Origin: an uncultured Planctomycetaceae bacterium
GTDB lineage: Bacteria > Planctomycetota > Planctomycetia > Pirellulales > Pirellulaceae
Direction: 5' to 3'
Length of the DNA: 40,334 nucleotides
NCBI GenBank assembly: GCA_937862885.1
Contig: CALMEE010000139.1
Span: 1-40,334, forward strand
Notes under the pieces: generated by a model
Seen by the model: the letters and a program-made list of their open reading frames with translations, nothing else
What the model was told of the DNA's origin: nothing
The model's database searches: none
Shown here: positions 1 through 7,378 of the stretch, piece by piece
How the letters are laid out: every line of letters begins with the position of its first letter
Position numbering within the stretch: the stretch's first letter is position 1
Program-made: the position numbers and the translations under genes

Positions 1-184
1 GATCCATTACTTTTCTGCCAAGATCAATCTTTGGAACGGTAAACAAGTACGAAAATTCTAGGTCAAGATTACTGCTGATGTTTCCCAGGCGTGGCCCGTT
101 AATAGATCGTCCGGTTAATCCCTGCATGCAATGTTTACCAGATAGGACGATTGTAAGTTCATTGAATTTTGGTTCGCTTCTCAT
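1..184 (-). CDS. N-terminal part of an unrecognised protein, cut by the window edge
   Basis: An open frame on the minus strand starts at the ATG whose complement is at 182-184 and runs off position 1 without a stop (61 codons). An AGGA motif lies seven bases before this ATG, which decides the start. The visible peptide begins MRSEPKFNELTIVLSGKHC and reads like a soluble beta-rich protein, with no signal peptide or recognisable motif. It is divergent from the plus-strand cyclase gene at 630. The product is not recognised. The good ribosome binding site and the uninterrupted frame favour a real gene, but only the first 184 bases are visible. Confidence 0.5.
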   Translation of the reverse strand, partial: MRSEPKFNELTIVLSGKHCMQGLTGRSINGPRLGNISSNLDLEFSYLFTVPKIDLGRKVMD

Positions 185-629
185 GAGGAGTTCCTGTCGA
201 ACCACTTGCTGAGACATCGTTCAAGCTGAATTCATCAAGGAACTCATGCTCGAATTCGTAGCTAGACGATCGAGAACGACGAAATATAAGACGCAAGCTG
301 TCGGGCATTCTTGACCAATTCGAATTCGGCTTCTGCGGTTGCGTCGAAAGTCCATGCGACTGATATAGGCGCAATGATCAATCCGGTTGCATTGTCTGGT
401 TGGGCAAAATCGGTTAAATTTGTTGGACTGTTGATTCTCTCGATCGTTTTGAGCGGAATTCTTGGTGAAAGTTGCACTTCACAAAGGCGAAACACGCACT
501 ACAGTTCATGTGCTAACACAATTTCGCGGTTAACCGAGGCCCGTGTACCGGGGCATCTGCGGTGGGAGACCAAGTTTTGCTCAACTCCCTTCGAATTGGG
601 GAATGATTTGGCGGGCACCATTGTTTTAA
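185..629. other. Gap between divergent genes, no gene supported
   Basis: This 445-base stretch separates the minus-strand partial gene from the plus-strand cyclase gene, so it should hold both promoters. Several short open frames exist on both strands, but they overlap each other and lack a convincing ribosome binding site or protein-like composition. No strong palindrome or terminator was seen. Confidence 0.4.
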
Positions 630-1592
630 TTGAGATTTTCGCTTCTTGTGACCAAGAATCTAACTGTTTTTGAATCATTGATCGAATCAGCCTCAATCGT
701 TGCCAAAGCGACTGGGGCTGACGCCGTTATTTTCCTGTTGGATACTGACGTACGATGGGAGCTTCTCAGCCGAAGCTTCTCCCGAACGCGTGTAATTATC
801 GCCAGCCATTCTAAAGAGCTTTTGGCCCAAGCGGCGGAAGCCGGTTTGGATACAGTTCACTTTGATATCCATGAAGCTTCGATTCAAGATCGTTTAACAC
901 AATCCATACTCGATTCGATCGCCAGTGAGTTCGTCATGGCGGGGTCCTCGGTAGTCGCGGTCTATAGTAACTTTGATACCGACGAATTGGATACGTTGAG
1001 TGTGATTAAGCTGAACGAACGCTTGGGTCGATTGACGGCGCGCGACCTCCAAAAGTTGGAAACGAATGTTCCCCTGGAGACTTTAAAGGCGGTGGTGGAT
1101 TTGGCATGCCAAATCGGACGCGAAGGGCGCGAAGGTAAACCGGTCGGAACAATGTTCGTCGTGGGTGACCACCGCAAAGTGCTAGAGCATAGTCGTCCCT
1201 CGGGCTTTGATCCCGTCAAAGGCTACACCAGAAAAGAACGAAACATCCTGGACAAGGGGGTGCGCGAGGGCATTAAGGAAATTGCGCAGATGGACGGCTG
1301 TTTCGTGGTCGCATCCGATGGCACCGTCGAATCCGCGTGTCGCATTATCGACACGAATCCAGTGGACATAACGATGACGACTGGGCTTGGCTCGCGGCAC
1401 TACTACGGAGCGGCGATTAGCAAGAACTCTAAGGCCATTGCAATTGCCGTCAGCGAAACAAGCGGCACGGTTAGGATTTTTCAAGACGGCGAAATCGTAT
1501 TGCGAATCGAACCGCTGCAGCGTGCTATGAAATGGAAGATCGGCGGTCCTAATTGGGAAAGAAGTACAGACATCGAGCGGGATGGTCCCTAA
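630..1592 (+). CDS. DacZ-like diadenylate cyclase (DisA_N domain protein)
   Basis: Predicted to make cyclic di-AMP from two ATP. The N-terminal ~165 residues look like the alpha/beta domain that precedes the cyclase domain in archaeal DacZ. The C-terminal ~150 residues match the DisA_N fold: GTMFVVGD at 173-180, a DGT triplet at 230-232 where the family has DGA, SRHYYGAA at 255-262 where the family has the RHR region, and ETSGTVRIFQDG at 276-287. There is no signal peptide or membrane segment, so it should be cytosolic. The frame opens with TTG at 630; a GTG at 648 is an alternative, and neither has a clear ribosome binding site. It stands alone, with a pseudogene behind it on the other strand. 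DGT and RHY departures from the canonical motifs leave catalytic competence uncertain. The family call is firm; the activity is inferred. Confidence 0.8.
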   Translation: MRFSLLVTKNLTVFESLIESASIVAKATGADAVIFLLDTDVRWELLSRSFSRTRVIIASHSKELLAQAAEAGLDTVHFDIHEASIQDRLTQSILDSIASEFVMAGSSVVAVYSNFDTDELDTLSVIKLNERLGRLTARDLQKLETNVPLETLKAVVDLACQIGREGREGKPVGTMFVVGDHRKVLEHSRPSGFDPVKGYTRKERNILDKGVREGIKEIAQMDGCFVVASDGTVESACRIIDTNPVDITMTTGLGSRHYYGAAISKNSKAIAIAVSETSGTVRIFQDGEIVLRIEPLQRAMKWKIGGPNWERSTDIERDGP

Positions 1593-1649
1593 CAAGCCGC
1601 CGAAAAAGCAAACGGACAACGTGAATAAGGGCCAACCGGCTTCTAGTTG

Positions 1650-2021
1650 TTAGCGAGTCGAGTTGGTTGCTGAGCCAAACTTCCGCAATACGTGTTCATG
1701 CCTTCCCAGGCCTAATGGTCGCTGCTTCGATGTGGCCAAGTTCAGGTGCAATAGTGGAGATGGTCCCCAACGGTCGTCAAGTTCTGTCCACCCTTTCTTG
1801 ATGAATCCGCCCGCTTCTTGGAAGGTTCGAGCAGCAGCGTGTTACTCATTGGCATCCACTGCTAACTCGCGATAGCGCGCTTTAGCGTGGTCGACCGGTC
1901 TCCGTCCAGCGCCGCGGCGCTGGAACTTTGGTGCCACGAACCAGGACTCCAACTGTTCCCGGCCATTCCGATAAGCCACATGATCGCGCATCAAGACAAG
2001 GAAATGGCCCCCGCCCCATTT
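1650..2021 (-). pseudogene. Decayed GNAT family N-acetyltransferase fragment
   Basis: Translating the minus strand from just after the hydroxylase stop gives a GNAT C-terminal half: HFLVLMRD, then LESWFVAPKFQRRGAGRR (the acetyl-CoA-binding loop, normally R/Q-x-x-G-x-G/A), then DHAKARYRELAVDANE, a stop, and HAAARTFQEAGGFIKKGW followed by ELDD and PLLHL. The TAA (complement 1842-1844) falls where relatives usually carry glutamine, so one CAA-to-TAA change explains it, and the frame is otherwise open to a stop at 1650-1652. The N-terminal half of the fold is absent; the fragment begins in the same frame directly after the upstream gene's TAG. It is therefore both 5'-truncated and interrupted. 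Substrate unknown. Confidence 0.7.
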
Positions 2022-2543
2022 CTAAAACCACTTGATTTTGAAGTAGGCCGTTAACGGGCCTCGTTTCCGCTGCGCGTGCTCGGGAGGATCGACTCGTTTA
2101 TAGGTTCCGAATATCCTGTCCCAGAAGTCGACTAAAATACCGAAGTTATGATGCCACATTTTGCCGTTATGGTGCAGGTAATGCACCGGCCGTGCCATCC
2201 AAAAGCACAATTCTGGTCGCTCGTGTTGTATCTGATGCGCATAGGCGGCCAGCGCAGCGTACAGAAAACAGCCAACAAAAAAACTGGCTCCAGGATACAA
2301 GCCCCAAAGCATCCAAAAGACGATAAAGCCGACGATAGAAATCGGTAATGATGGCAAGTAGTAGTCACGAAACTCCCAAAGCCACCCCTGCCCTTGGTTC
2401 GCTTGGTGGTGCTGCGCATGAATTTTGTAAAACAATTTTCCCGCATGCATCAATCGATGCACGATATATTCAACGAACGTTCCAATGAGCAATGCAAATA
2501 AAAAAGTGATAGCGCACAATGTAATCACTTTCCAATCGAACAT
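2022..2543 (-). CDS. Fatty acid hydroxylase superfamily membrane protein
   Basis: A 173-residue integral membrane di-iron oxygenase of the fatty acid hydroxylase/sterol desaturase/carotene hydroxylase superfamily. Histidine clusters are visible: HRLMH (29-33), HAQHH (42-46), YAHQ (His103), HYLHH (121-125) and HH (131-132), matching the HxxxH, HxxHH, HxxHH pattern. Hydrophobic segments lie at about 7-25, 62-82 and 87-104. The substrate (fatty acid, sterol-like lipid or carotenoid) cannot be told from sequence. Start: an ATG seven codons downstream of the longest frame's start has GGAG seven to eight bases before it, so 2543 was chosen over 2564. The stop is followed in the same frame by the GNAT remnant. 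The gene lies downstream of nnrE on the same strand with a ~100-base gap. Confidence 0.8.
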   Translation of the reverse strand: MFDWKVITLCAITFLFALLIGTFVEYIVHRLMHAGKLFYKIHAQHHQANQGQGWLWEFRDYYLPSLPISIVGFIVFWMLWGLYPGASFFVGCFLYAALAAYAHQIQHERPELCFWMARPVHYLHHNGKMWHHNFGILVDFWDRIFGTYKRVDPPEHAQRKRGPLTAYFKIKWF

Positions 2544-2642
2544 ACAAAGTCTCCAACAACTCAAAGTTCCTTCGCGGCTCAGATTTTCGCCGATTGAGCC
2601 GACCGGGATTTCACCGCCGTAACTCCACGCGCCAATTATTGG

Positions 2643-3377
2643 TTAGTTTATCTCCTCGATGGTCTTGCCGACAATATCCAGAGGCACCCCAATATCGACA
2701 ACTTTTATCAATCCACAGTATTTCTTTCCAAAGTCCGTTGCCATTATTGGCTTTCTCGCAACAAAAGTGACCGTAAAGTCTGCGAGAACTATCGGGTTGT
2801 CTGCAGCATTTTGCGGTTCAACAGCGTCTCCCTGCAAACCCGTGGGAAGATCAACGGCCAGTTTTTTGGCTTGGTTTTTGTTGATCGCCCGTATCACTTG
2901 CTGTAGCCCGCCAGCAAGCGGCAGGCGAATTCCAGTCCCTAAAATTGCGTCGACGATCCAGTCGCAAGGCTTTTGTTCCAGCCATTCCTGAAATTCGGTT
3001 CCCGAGTCCAAAGCTTGGGGATTCCCGAAAATTCGGCATGATAAATTCAATGCATTGACAATTTTCCAATGCACGGCAGCGTCCGATGAAAGTTCGTCTT
3101 CGTCCGCCAACAGCCCGATGTCCACTTGGTAGCCTCGTGTCACGAGCTGGCGTGCTATGGCCAATCCGTCGCCGCCATTGTTTCCCCTCCCACATACAAT
3201 GACTACACGTTGCTCAAGCGGGAGCACATCACTTCGTGACCACGCTTCCAACGCATCAGTACATCCGCGCGCAGCATTTTCCATCAGCAGCAAACTTGGC
3301 ACATGAAACACCTCGATCGCCAAACGATCAAACTCTCTTGCATTTGCCGTCGAAAGAACAGTTGAGTCTGAGTGCAT
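2643..3377 (-). CDS. nnrE: NAD(P)H-hydrate epimerase (YjeF_N domain)
   Basis: Repairs damaged NADHX/NADPHX by interconverting the R and S epimers so that the dehydratase can act. The 244-residue protein is a stand-alone YjeF N-terminal domain, without the C-terminal ADP-dependent dehydratase found in bifunctional forms. Motifs in order: LLLMENAARG near residue 30, VCGRGNNGGDGLAIAR at about 61-76 (phosphate-binding loop), VDAILGTG at about 141-148, and AVDLPTGLQGD at about 174-184. It is cytosolic, with no signal peptide. Start at ATG 3377; a GGA lies about eight bases upstream. The order epimerase then hydroxylase suggests possible cotranscription, but nothing links their functions. No dehydratase partner gene is in the window. 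Confidence 0.9.
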   Translation of the reverse strand: MHSDSTVLSTANAREFDRLAIEVFHVPSLLLMENAARGCTDALEAWSRSDVLPLEQRVVIVCGRGNNGGDGLAIARQLVTRGYQVDIGLLADEDELSSDAAVHWKIVNALNLSCRIFGNPQALDSGTEFQEWLEQKPCDWIVDAILGTGIRLPLAGGLQQVIRAINKNQAKKLAVDLPTGLQGDAVEPQNAADNPIVLADFTVTFVARKPIMATDFGKKYCGLIKVVDIGVPLDIVGKTIEEIN

Positions 3378-3646
3378 TTCTCAATCCAGTCGTCGCTAAA
3401 GAACAAGATCATCGATGAGAAGTCAATTTTCGAACGAACAAAGCGACGTATTCTCGGGATTCCGCATACAGACCGTCAGGTTTGGAATGTCGAACCTACC
3501 AAGTATTGCCAGTCGTCCTGTTTAAAAAATGGCTGGCGATAGGCTCTCTTACGGCAAGAGTATCCGTCGCTCGAAGAGCGTTGGTCATTCGTTTCGGCAC
3601 TCTCATCTTAATCGTTCCAGCCCGACACGCGCACAGGTCAAGCAGA

Positions 3647-5317
3647 TCATCTTTGGAAACCTTGCCGCCCGACGCGGTCGCCGGCATTATGAGTCAACGC
3701 AGCTCGGAAGCTCGGTACCGATTTGCGCGAAAGCGTTTTTAATTCTCCGGAAAAAGTCACGACCAATACGCCACTTTCGTTTTGCATTCCCAATTGCGGC
3801 AAACCATCGTTCTTTGCGAAGGGAATCGAGGATGGGCGATGCCACAGGTAATCATCAGCGGGTGGTGCCTCAGCGATCATTACCGTCGCCTCATGTTCGT
3901 CGGTGACATTTTCAAGCGTGAGCGCCCGCCCTTCGACAAACGGTCCATCTGGACCACCAATCACTTCGATTCGAGTCAAGTATTCGGGTGGAATGTTTTC
4001 TGCGACGCGCATATTGTGGGGGCTATCCCAAGACTCATTGAGATTAAATTGACTGTATATTTCTTCGTGACCAAGTAATGGGAGTACGGCCACGCGCCAA
4101 CTGAATTTGCCTTCATCGGGCGCAACGGACCAAGTTGGTAAAGGGAACTCTCGATTGACTTCATAATAAGACAAAAGAGCATGCCCGACTCGTTGGAGCC
4201 TTTCCGAACGCTCACTTAAAATTGCGAGTGATTTCGCGTCGTCCACCATCGCCGTCAATAAATCGTCAAGGCTGCGCGGACGCCGCACAACGATCGCCAC
4301 ATTCCGTTGGTTTGCCGTGACTGACAATCCGTCCTGGGTTATTTCCGACATTACCTTGGGCCAAATTTGCAGCTGTTTTGAACTCTGGACCGCCATGTCA
4401 TCCATGTCGCTGGGCATGGAAAATCCTTGATTGACGGATGACATGGATTTGGCGTAGTCAATCAGTTGTGTTCGGAATTCAGCAGCCCTTGTTGAATCCG
4501 AGAACGAAAAATTACCTGAGCCCAACTCCGCCGCAGTCAAATCCATTGCAAAATCAAACCGATCCAACGCGTCGACGGCTTTAATGATGTTGTTTACCTC
4601 CGGACCCATGGCGCGCATCGGCCCCAGGAACGTTTTAAACGTCGGGCGGATTGGTGAAATAAACCCTTTACCAGAAATCGCTGCTTCTTGGTTCGACCTC
4701 GTGGACAATAATAAACCGCCGTTACCGGCATGTTCGCCGAGCAGTTTGTCGATCAATGTCGTTGGTCCGAAAACCACGTTTTCGTCATCGAACAGCCAAA
4801 CTTTGGTGGCACCCGCGCTATCGACAAATACTTGTTCCGCATCCGATCCCACCTGCGAAAAGTCCTGGCCGAAAGCGTCTGCAGCGGCAACTCGCTGACC
4901 AGTGACGACAACGACCAAAGGTAGGGACTGGGTTGATTCTTCATCGATGCTCGCCAATAAACCAAACAATTGTTGGTCGGCAATAAACGTCAACGCGTCG
5001 ATGTCGTTGACTGACGAGAACAGATTTCCAGCCGCCGAAAAAATGGGTTTAAACAACTCGTCCCATTCGATCTCCGCCATTTTGGGATTGGCAAGCAAGC
5101 GGCGGATGTCGATACGGACGTAAGCAAAATGATCTTTGTGAGTGAACCGCGGGGCGGCGCCGAAATTCGATGTCTCTGCTGCCGCCGCTGAGGATCGGTC
5201 GACGACGGTGGTTTTTCCAGAACGCGATTTTGCTTGGCCGGAGTTTGAATCGCGACAGCCACCGCTGAATAAAAGAACGGTGACTAGAACGATTTGAAAA
5301 AAGAAGATTTGCCGCAT
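3647..5317 (-). CDS. Secreted lipoprotein with C-terminal DUF1559-like domain
   Basis: A 556-residue exported protein. The N-terminus is a hydrophobic signal ending FSGGC (Cys21), a plausible though imperfect lipobox, followed by a polar linker. The middle resembles large planctomycete surface proteins of unknown function. From about residue 390 it has the DUF1559-type layout: LLSYYEVNREFPLPTWS, then SWRVAVLPLLGHEEIYSQF, then ESWDSPHN and a late FSGELKTLSRKS segment. DUF1559 proteins are expanded in planctomycetes and usually have a pilin-like N-terminus; here only the C-terminal domain is present, on a lipoprotein carrier. Start at ATG 5317 with GAGG at suitable spacing. The C-terminal 18 or so residues look frame-shifted (see findings). 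Function unknown. Confidence 0.75.
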   Translation of the reverse strand: MRQIFFFQIVLVTVLLFSGGCRDSNSGQAKSRSGKTTVVDRSSAAAAETSNFGAAPRFTHKDHFAYVRIDIRRLLANPKMAEIEWDELFKPIFSAAGNLFSSVNDIDALTFIADQQLFGLLASIDEESTQSLPLVVVVTGQRVAAADAFGQDFSQVGSDAEQVFVDSAGATKVWLFDDENVVFGPTTLIDKLLGEHAGNGGLLLSTRSNQEAAISGKGFISPIRPTFKTFLGPMRAMGPEVNNIIKAVDALDRFDFAMDLTAAELGSGNFSFSDSTRAAEFRTQLIDYAKSMSSVNQGFSMPSDMDDMAVQSSKQLQIWPKVMSEITQDGLSVTANQRNVAIVVRRPRSLDDLLTAMVDDAKSLAILSERSERLQRVGHALLSYYEVNREFPLPTWSVAPDEGKFSWRVAVLPLLGHEEIYSQFNLNESWDSPHNMRVAENIPPEYLTRIEVIGGPDGPFVEGRALTLENVTDEHEATVMIAEAPPADDYLWHRPSSIPFAKNDGLPQLGMQNESGVLVVTFSGELKTLSRKSVPSFRAALTHNAGDRVGRQGFQR

Positions 5318-5542
5318 TGGACCTCGCGCCTTTGTACAGTGAAGTTGATTCGTATTCTGTGTTGATCAACGGGAATTTTTTGCAAAAAGTGCCAACAAGA
5401 GCACGCCCAGTGAGCTAATCGTGAACGTTCAAATTGTTGGGTATTTGTATTGCGATTCTTGCCGTTTTCCACGGCGAAAACTCGGTGGCTTGTTCGGAGA
5501 ATACACGGGGGCACGCCCCAAAGTCTTACAAGCATTACTCCG

Positions 5543-6361
5543 TTATTCCTGGTCTTGCTTCGGAATTTCCATGACTTTGTCAATTATTTTTTGGTCAAAA
5601 TAGTTGATGGCCATGCCAGCGTCGACAACGATCGACTGGGCTACGATGCCGCTCGAGCGTGGGCTAAGGAGAAAACAGGCAACATCGGCTGCCTCTTGAG
5701 TTTGCACAGCGCGTCTCCGCGGAATTATTTGTTCTGCATACAGATACGCATCGACGTAGCCCGGAATTCCTGCCGACGCAGAAGTCTTCAACAACCCGGG
5801 CGCAACGGCGTTGAAGCGAACATTTGAGAAATTGGAAAAGCTTTTATTAAGAAATACAATCGACGAATCTAATGCAGCTTTAATCGGTGCCATGAACCCA
5901 TAATTCTCACTCGCCATTTTGGTCGTCGAAATCGAAACCGTGACCACGGAAGCGTCATGGTTGAAATGCTGGGAAAAGGCGTTGGCAATTGCGATTAAAG
6001 AGAAGCATGAAATATCGAGGGTCCTAAGGAACTGACGCCTTCCGGTCAGATGAAACGGCTTCATCCCACCTTCATAGTCGGCGAATGCAATCGAATGCAC
6101 TAACCCATCGATTTTGCCTGAACTGCCGATCGCAAGAGCCACTCGCTCGATTTGGGACTGATCTTCCACGTCGCAAACGTAGATCGAACTATTAGGGAAA
6201 AGTTTGCCGACTTGATCGTGCCGCGCGTCGGATCGAACAACGAAATCTACCCTACAACCAGCGTCGATCAAGGTTTTGCCAATGAAATAGGCAACGCTCT
6301 TTTTGTTAGCGACGCCAAATACAACGATACGCTTCTTATCAAGTTGCAAGAAATCGAACGC
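5543..6361 (-). CDS. fabI: Enoyl-[acyl-carrier-protein] reductase, FabI type
   Basis: Expected to reduce enoyl-ACP with NAD(P)H as the last step of each fatty acid elongation cycle. This is a short-chain dehydrogenase with FabI features: FGVANKKSVAYFIGK near residues 16-30 (the family's divergent nucleotide loop), VHSIAFAD at 89-96, Y155-x6-K162 in ENYGFMAPIKAALDS, and RFNAVAPGLLKTSASAGI at 183-200. E. coli FabI has a second active-site tyrosine ten residues before the catalytic one; here that position is Ile145. Length (272 residues) is normal. The ATG at 6361 lies five bases after the fabZ stop with GAAGAG ahead of it and was chosen over an ATG 12 codons upstream inside fabZ. It forms a two-gene unit with the dehydratase. 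Family firm; exact substrate range uncertain. Confidence 0.85.
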   Translation of the reverse strand, partial: AFDFLQLDKKRIVVFGVANKKSVAYFIGKTLIDAGCRVDFVVRSDARHDQVGKLFPNSSIYVCDVEDQSQIERVALAIGSSGKIDGLVHSIAFADYEGGMKPFHLTGRRQFLRTLDISCFSLIAIANAFSQHFNHDASVVTVSISTTKMASENYGFMAPIKAALDSSIVFLNKSFSNFSNVRFNAVAPGLLKTSASAGIPGYVDAYLYAEQIIPRRRAVQTQEAADVACFLLSPRSSGIVAQSIVVDAGMAINYFDQKIIDKVMEIPKQDQE

Positions 6362-6366
6362 CATCT

Positions 6367-6858
6367 TCAACTCTTCGAAACAGGCTGGACAACACAAACA
6401 AACTCCAAGCTGGCAACCAATTTCGACTGCCGCCGAACCTGAGCTTTCATCATGTAAGCGGTGCTAACGCGCTCAACCAAACCGCATTGCACAGAAATCG
6501 TGTCGTTAGGTCTAACCTGTTGTTTAAACTTTATGTCGCTCATTCTGGTCAACATAGGAATTCCGGCGACCGTGGAGTTGTCGTTAACGTCAGGTGTCGA
6601 GTCATTTCGATTTGCAAGTGTGCTGAACAAAAGCACCGCACCGGCTTGAGCAGCGCATTCGCACAGGATCACTCCCGGAACGATCGGGTGATCGGGAAAA
6701 TGCCCGTCGAAAAAATATTCGTTATCTCGAAAAGTCTTTTCGCAAATAATCGAGTCGTCTTCCAATTCCAAGATGCGATCGACTAACAGCATCGGCGGGC
6801 GATGCGGTATCGCGTGGAGGATACGTGGGTCGATACTTGCGGTCGGCGGAGTATTCAA
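6367..6858 (-). CDS. fabZ: 3-hydroxyacyl-ACP dehydratase, FabZ-like hotdog protein
   Basis: Dehydrates 3-hydroxyacyl-ACP to enoyl-ACP, feeding the reductase encoded directly downstream. Family motifs: IPHRPPMLLVDRIL at about 17-30, FFDGHFPDHPIVPGVI at about 49-64 with the catalytic histidine of GHFP, and LCECAAQAG with the catalytic glutamate where FabZ has LEAMAQ. At 163 residues it is slightly longer than typical FabZ because of a polar insertion (about 84-93) in the middle of the hotdog fold. The only start giving the usual short N-terminus is TTG at 6858, preceded by AAGG at acceptable spacing. The stop is five bases before the fabI start, so the two are very likely cotranscribed. A planctomycete genome would usually have further FabZ copies; whether this is the main one cannot be told. 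Confidence 0.85.
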   Translation of the reverse strand: MNTPPTASIDPRILHAIPHRPPMLLVDRILELEDDSIICEKTFRDNEYFFDGHFPDHPIVPGVILCECAAQAGAVLLFSTLANRNDSTPDVNDNSTVAGIPMLTRMSDIKFKQQVRPNDTISVQCGLVERVSTAYMMKAQVRRQSKLVASLEFVCVVQPVSKS

Positions 6859-7366
6859 ATTGATACCTTAATTTCGACTAGTCATCTCTCAGATTTTGCA
6901 TCATACCGTTTGAATCTCAGGTGGGAAAGGCGACCCGTTTTTGGGAAAGGATATGTGGAAACATCCTAAGTGCAATGCCTCAAGGTGCCTTAAGATACGG
7001 TTTGAGCGAACACATGGCGTTCTCGGCCAGTCCAGTCGGCGCTTGTCCTGTCTGTTGTTAGACTTAGGTGTAAATCGAAGAGTCTCTCGTCAGAGATCTG
7101 CCCTCTGAACAAGAGGTTTACAGACATTGTTTGAAAGAAGTTCTTGCGGCGAACAACGGGTGCATAACATTTGGCGATGAAACACTGCACCGAGGAATTG
7201 TGGGTTGTTGGTCAAACTCAAGAACCTGACCATGACACAGAATATTTGCAAACGTCGTGATTTGGTTACGAAATAAGGTCATTGTCGAACGCGGTGGCGA
7301 ATTTGGACAAACCGTTCAAACTGCTTTTGACGAGGTGAATAGATATGTTGACGTGCGAAATTTTGG
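6859..7366. other. Gap between divergent fabZ and PQQ-propeller genes
   Basis: About 510 bases that should contain the promoters of both divergent units. A 66-codon minus-strand frame (6990-7190) has no ribosome binding site or protein-like character and was not called. The only notable structure is a nested inverted repeat at 7152-7209, listed separately. Confidence 0.4.
7152..7209. repeat. Nested inverted repeat (possible recombination or regulatory structure)
   Basis: Two nested exact inverted pairs lie in the gap: AACAAC (7152-7157) with GTTGTT (7204-7209), and inside them GGTGCA (7159-7164) with TGCACC (7186-7191). The layout of two paired boxes separated by unpaired bases resembles an integron attC site, but the boxes do not fit the attC R-box consensus. 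Each pair is only six bases, so chance is a real possibility. Confidence 0.25.
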
Positions 7367-7378
7367 GTGAGGAACAAG

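Noticed and set aside
311..673. 120-codon plus-strand frame upstream of the cyclase
   Set aside because: It overlaps the cyclase start in another frame, has no ribosome binding site, and its single hydrophobic stretch does not resemble a known protein.
1663..1875. 70-codon plus-strand frame
   Set aside because: It is the complement of the GNAT remnant; the minus-strand reading is far more protein-like.
5422..5431. TGAACGTTCA palindrome upstream of the lipoprotein gene
   Set aside because: Only ten bases with no spacer; such short dyads are expected by chance in a 40-kb window.
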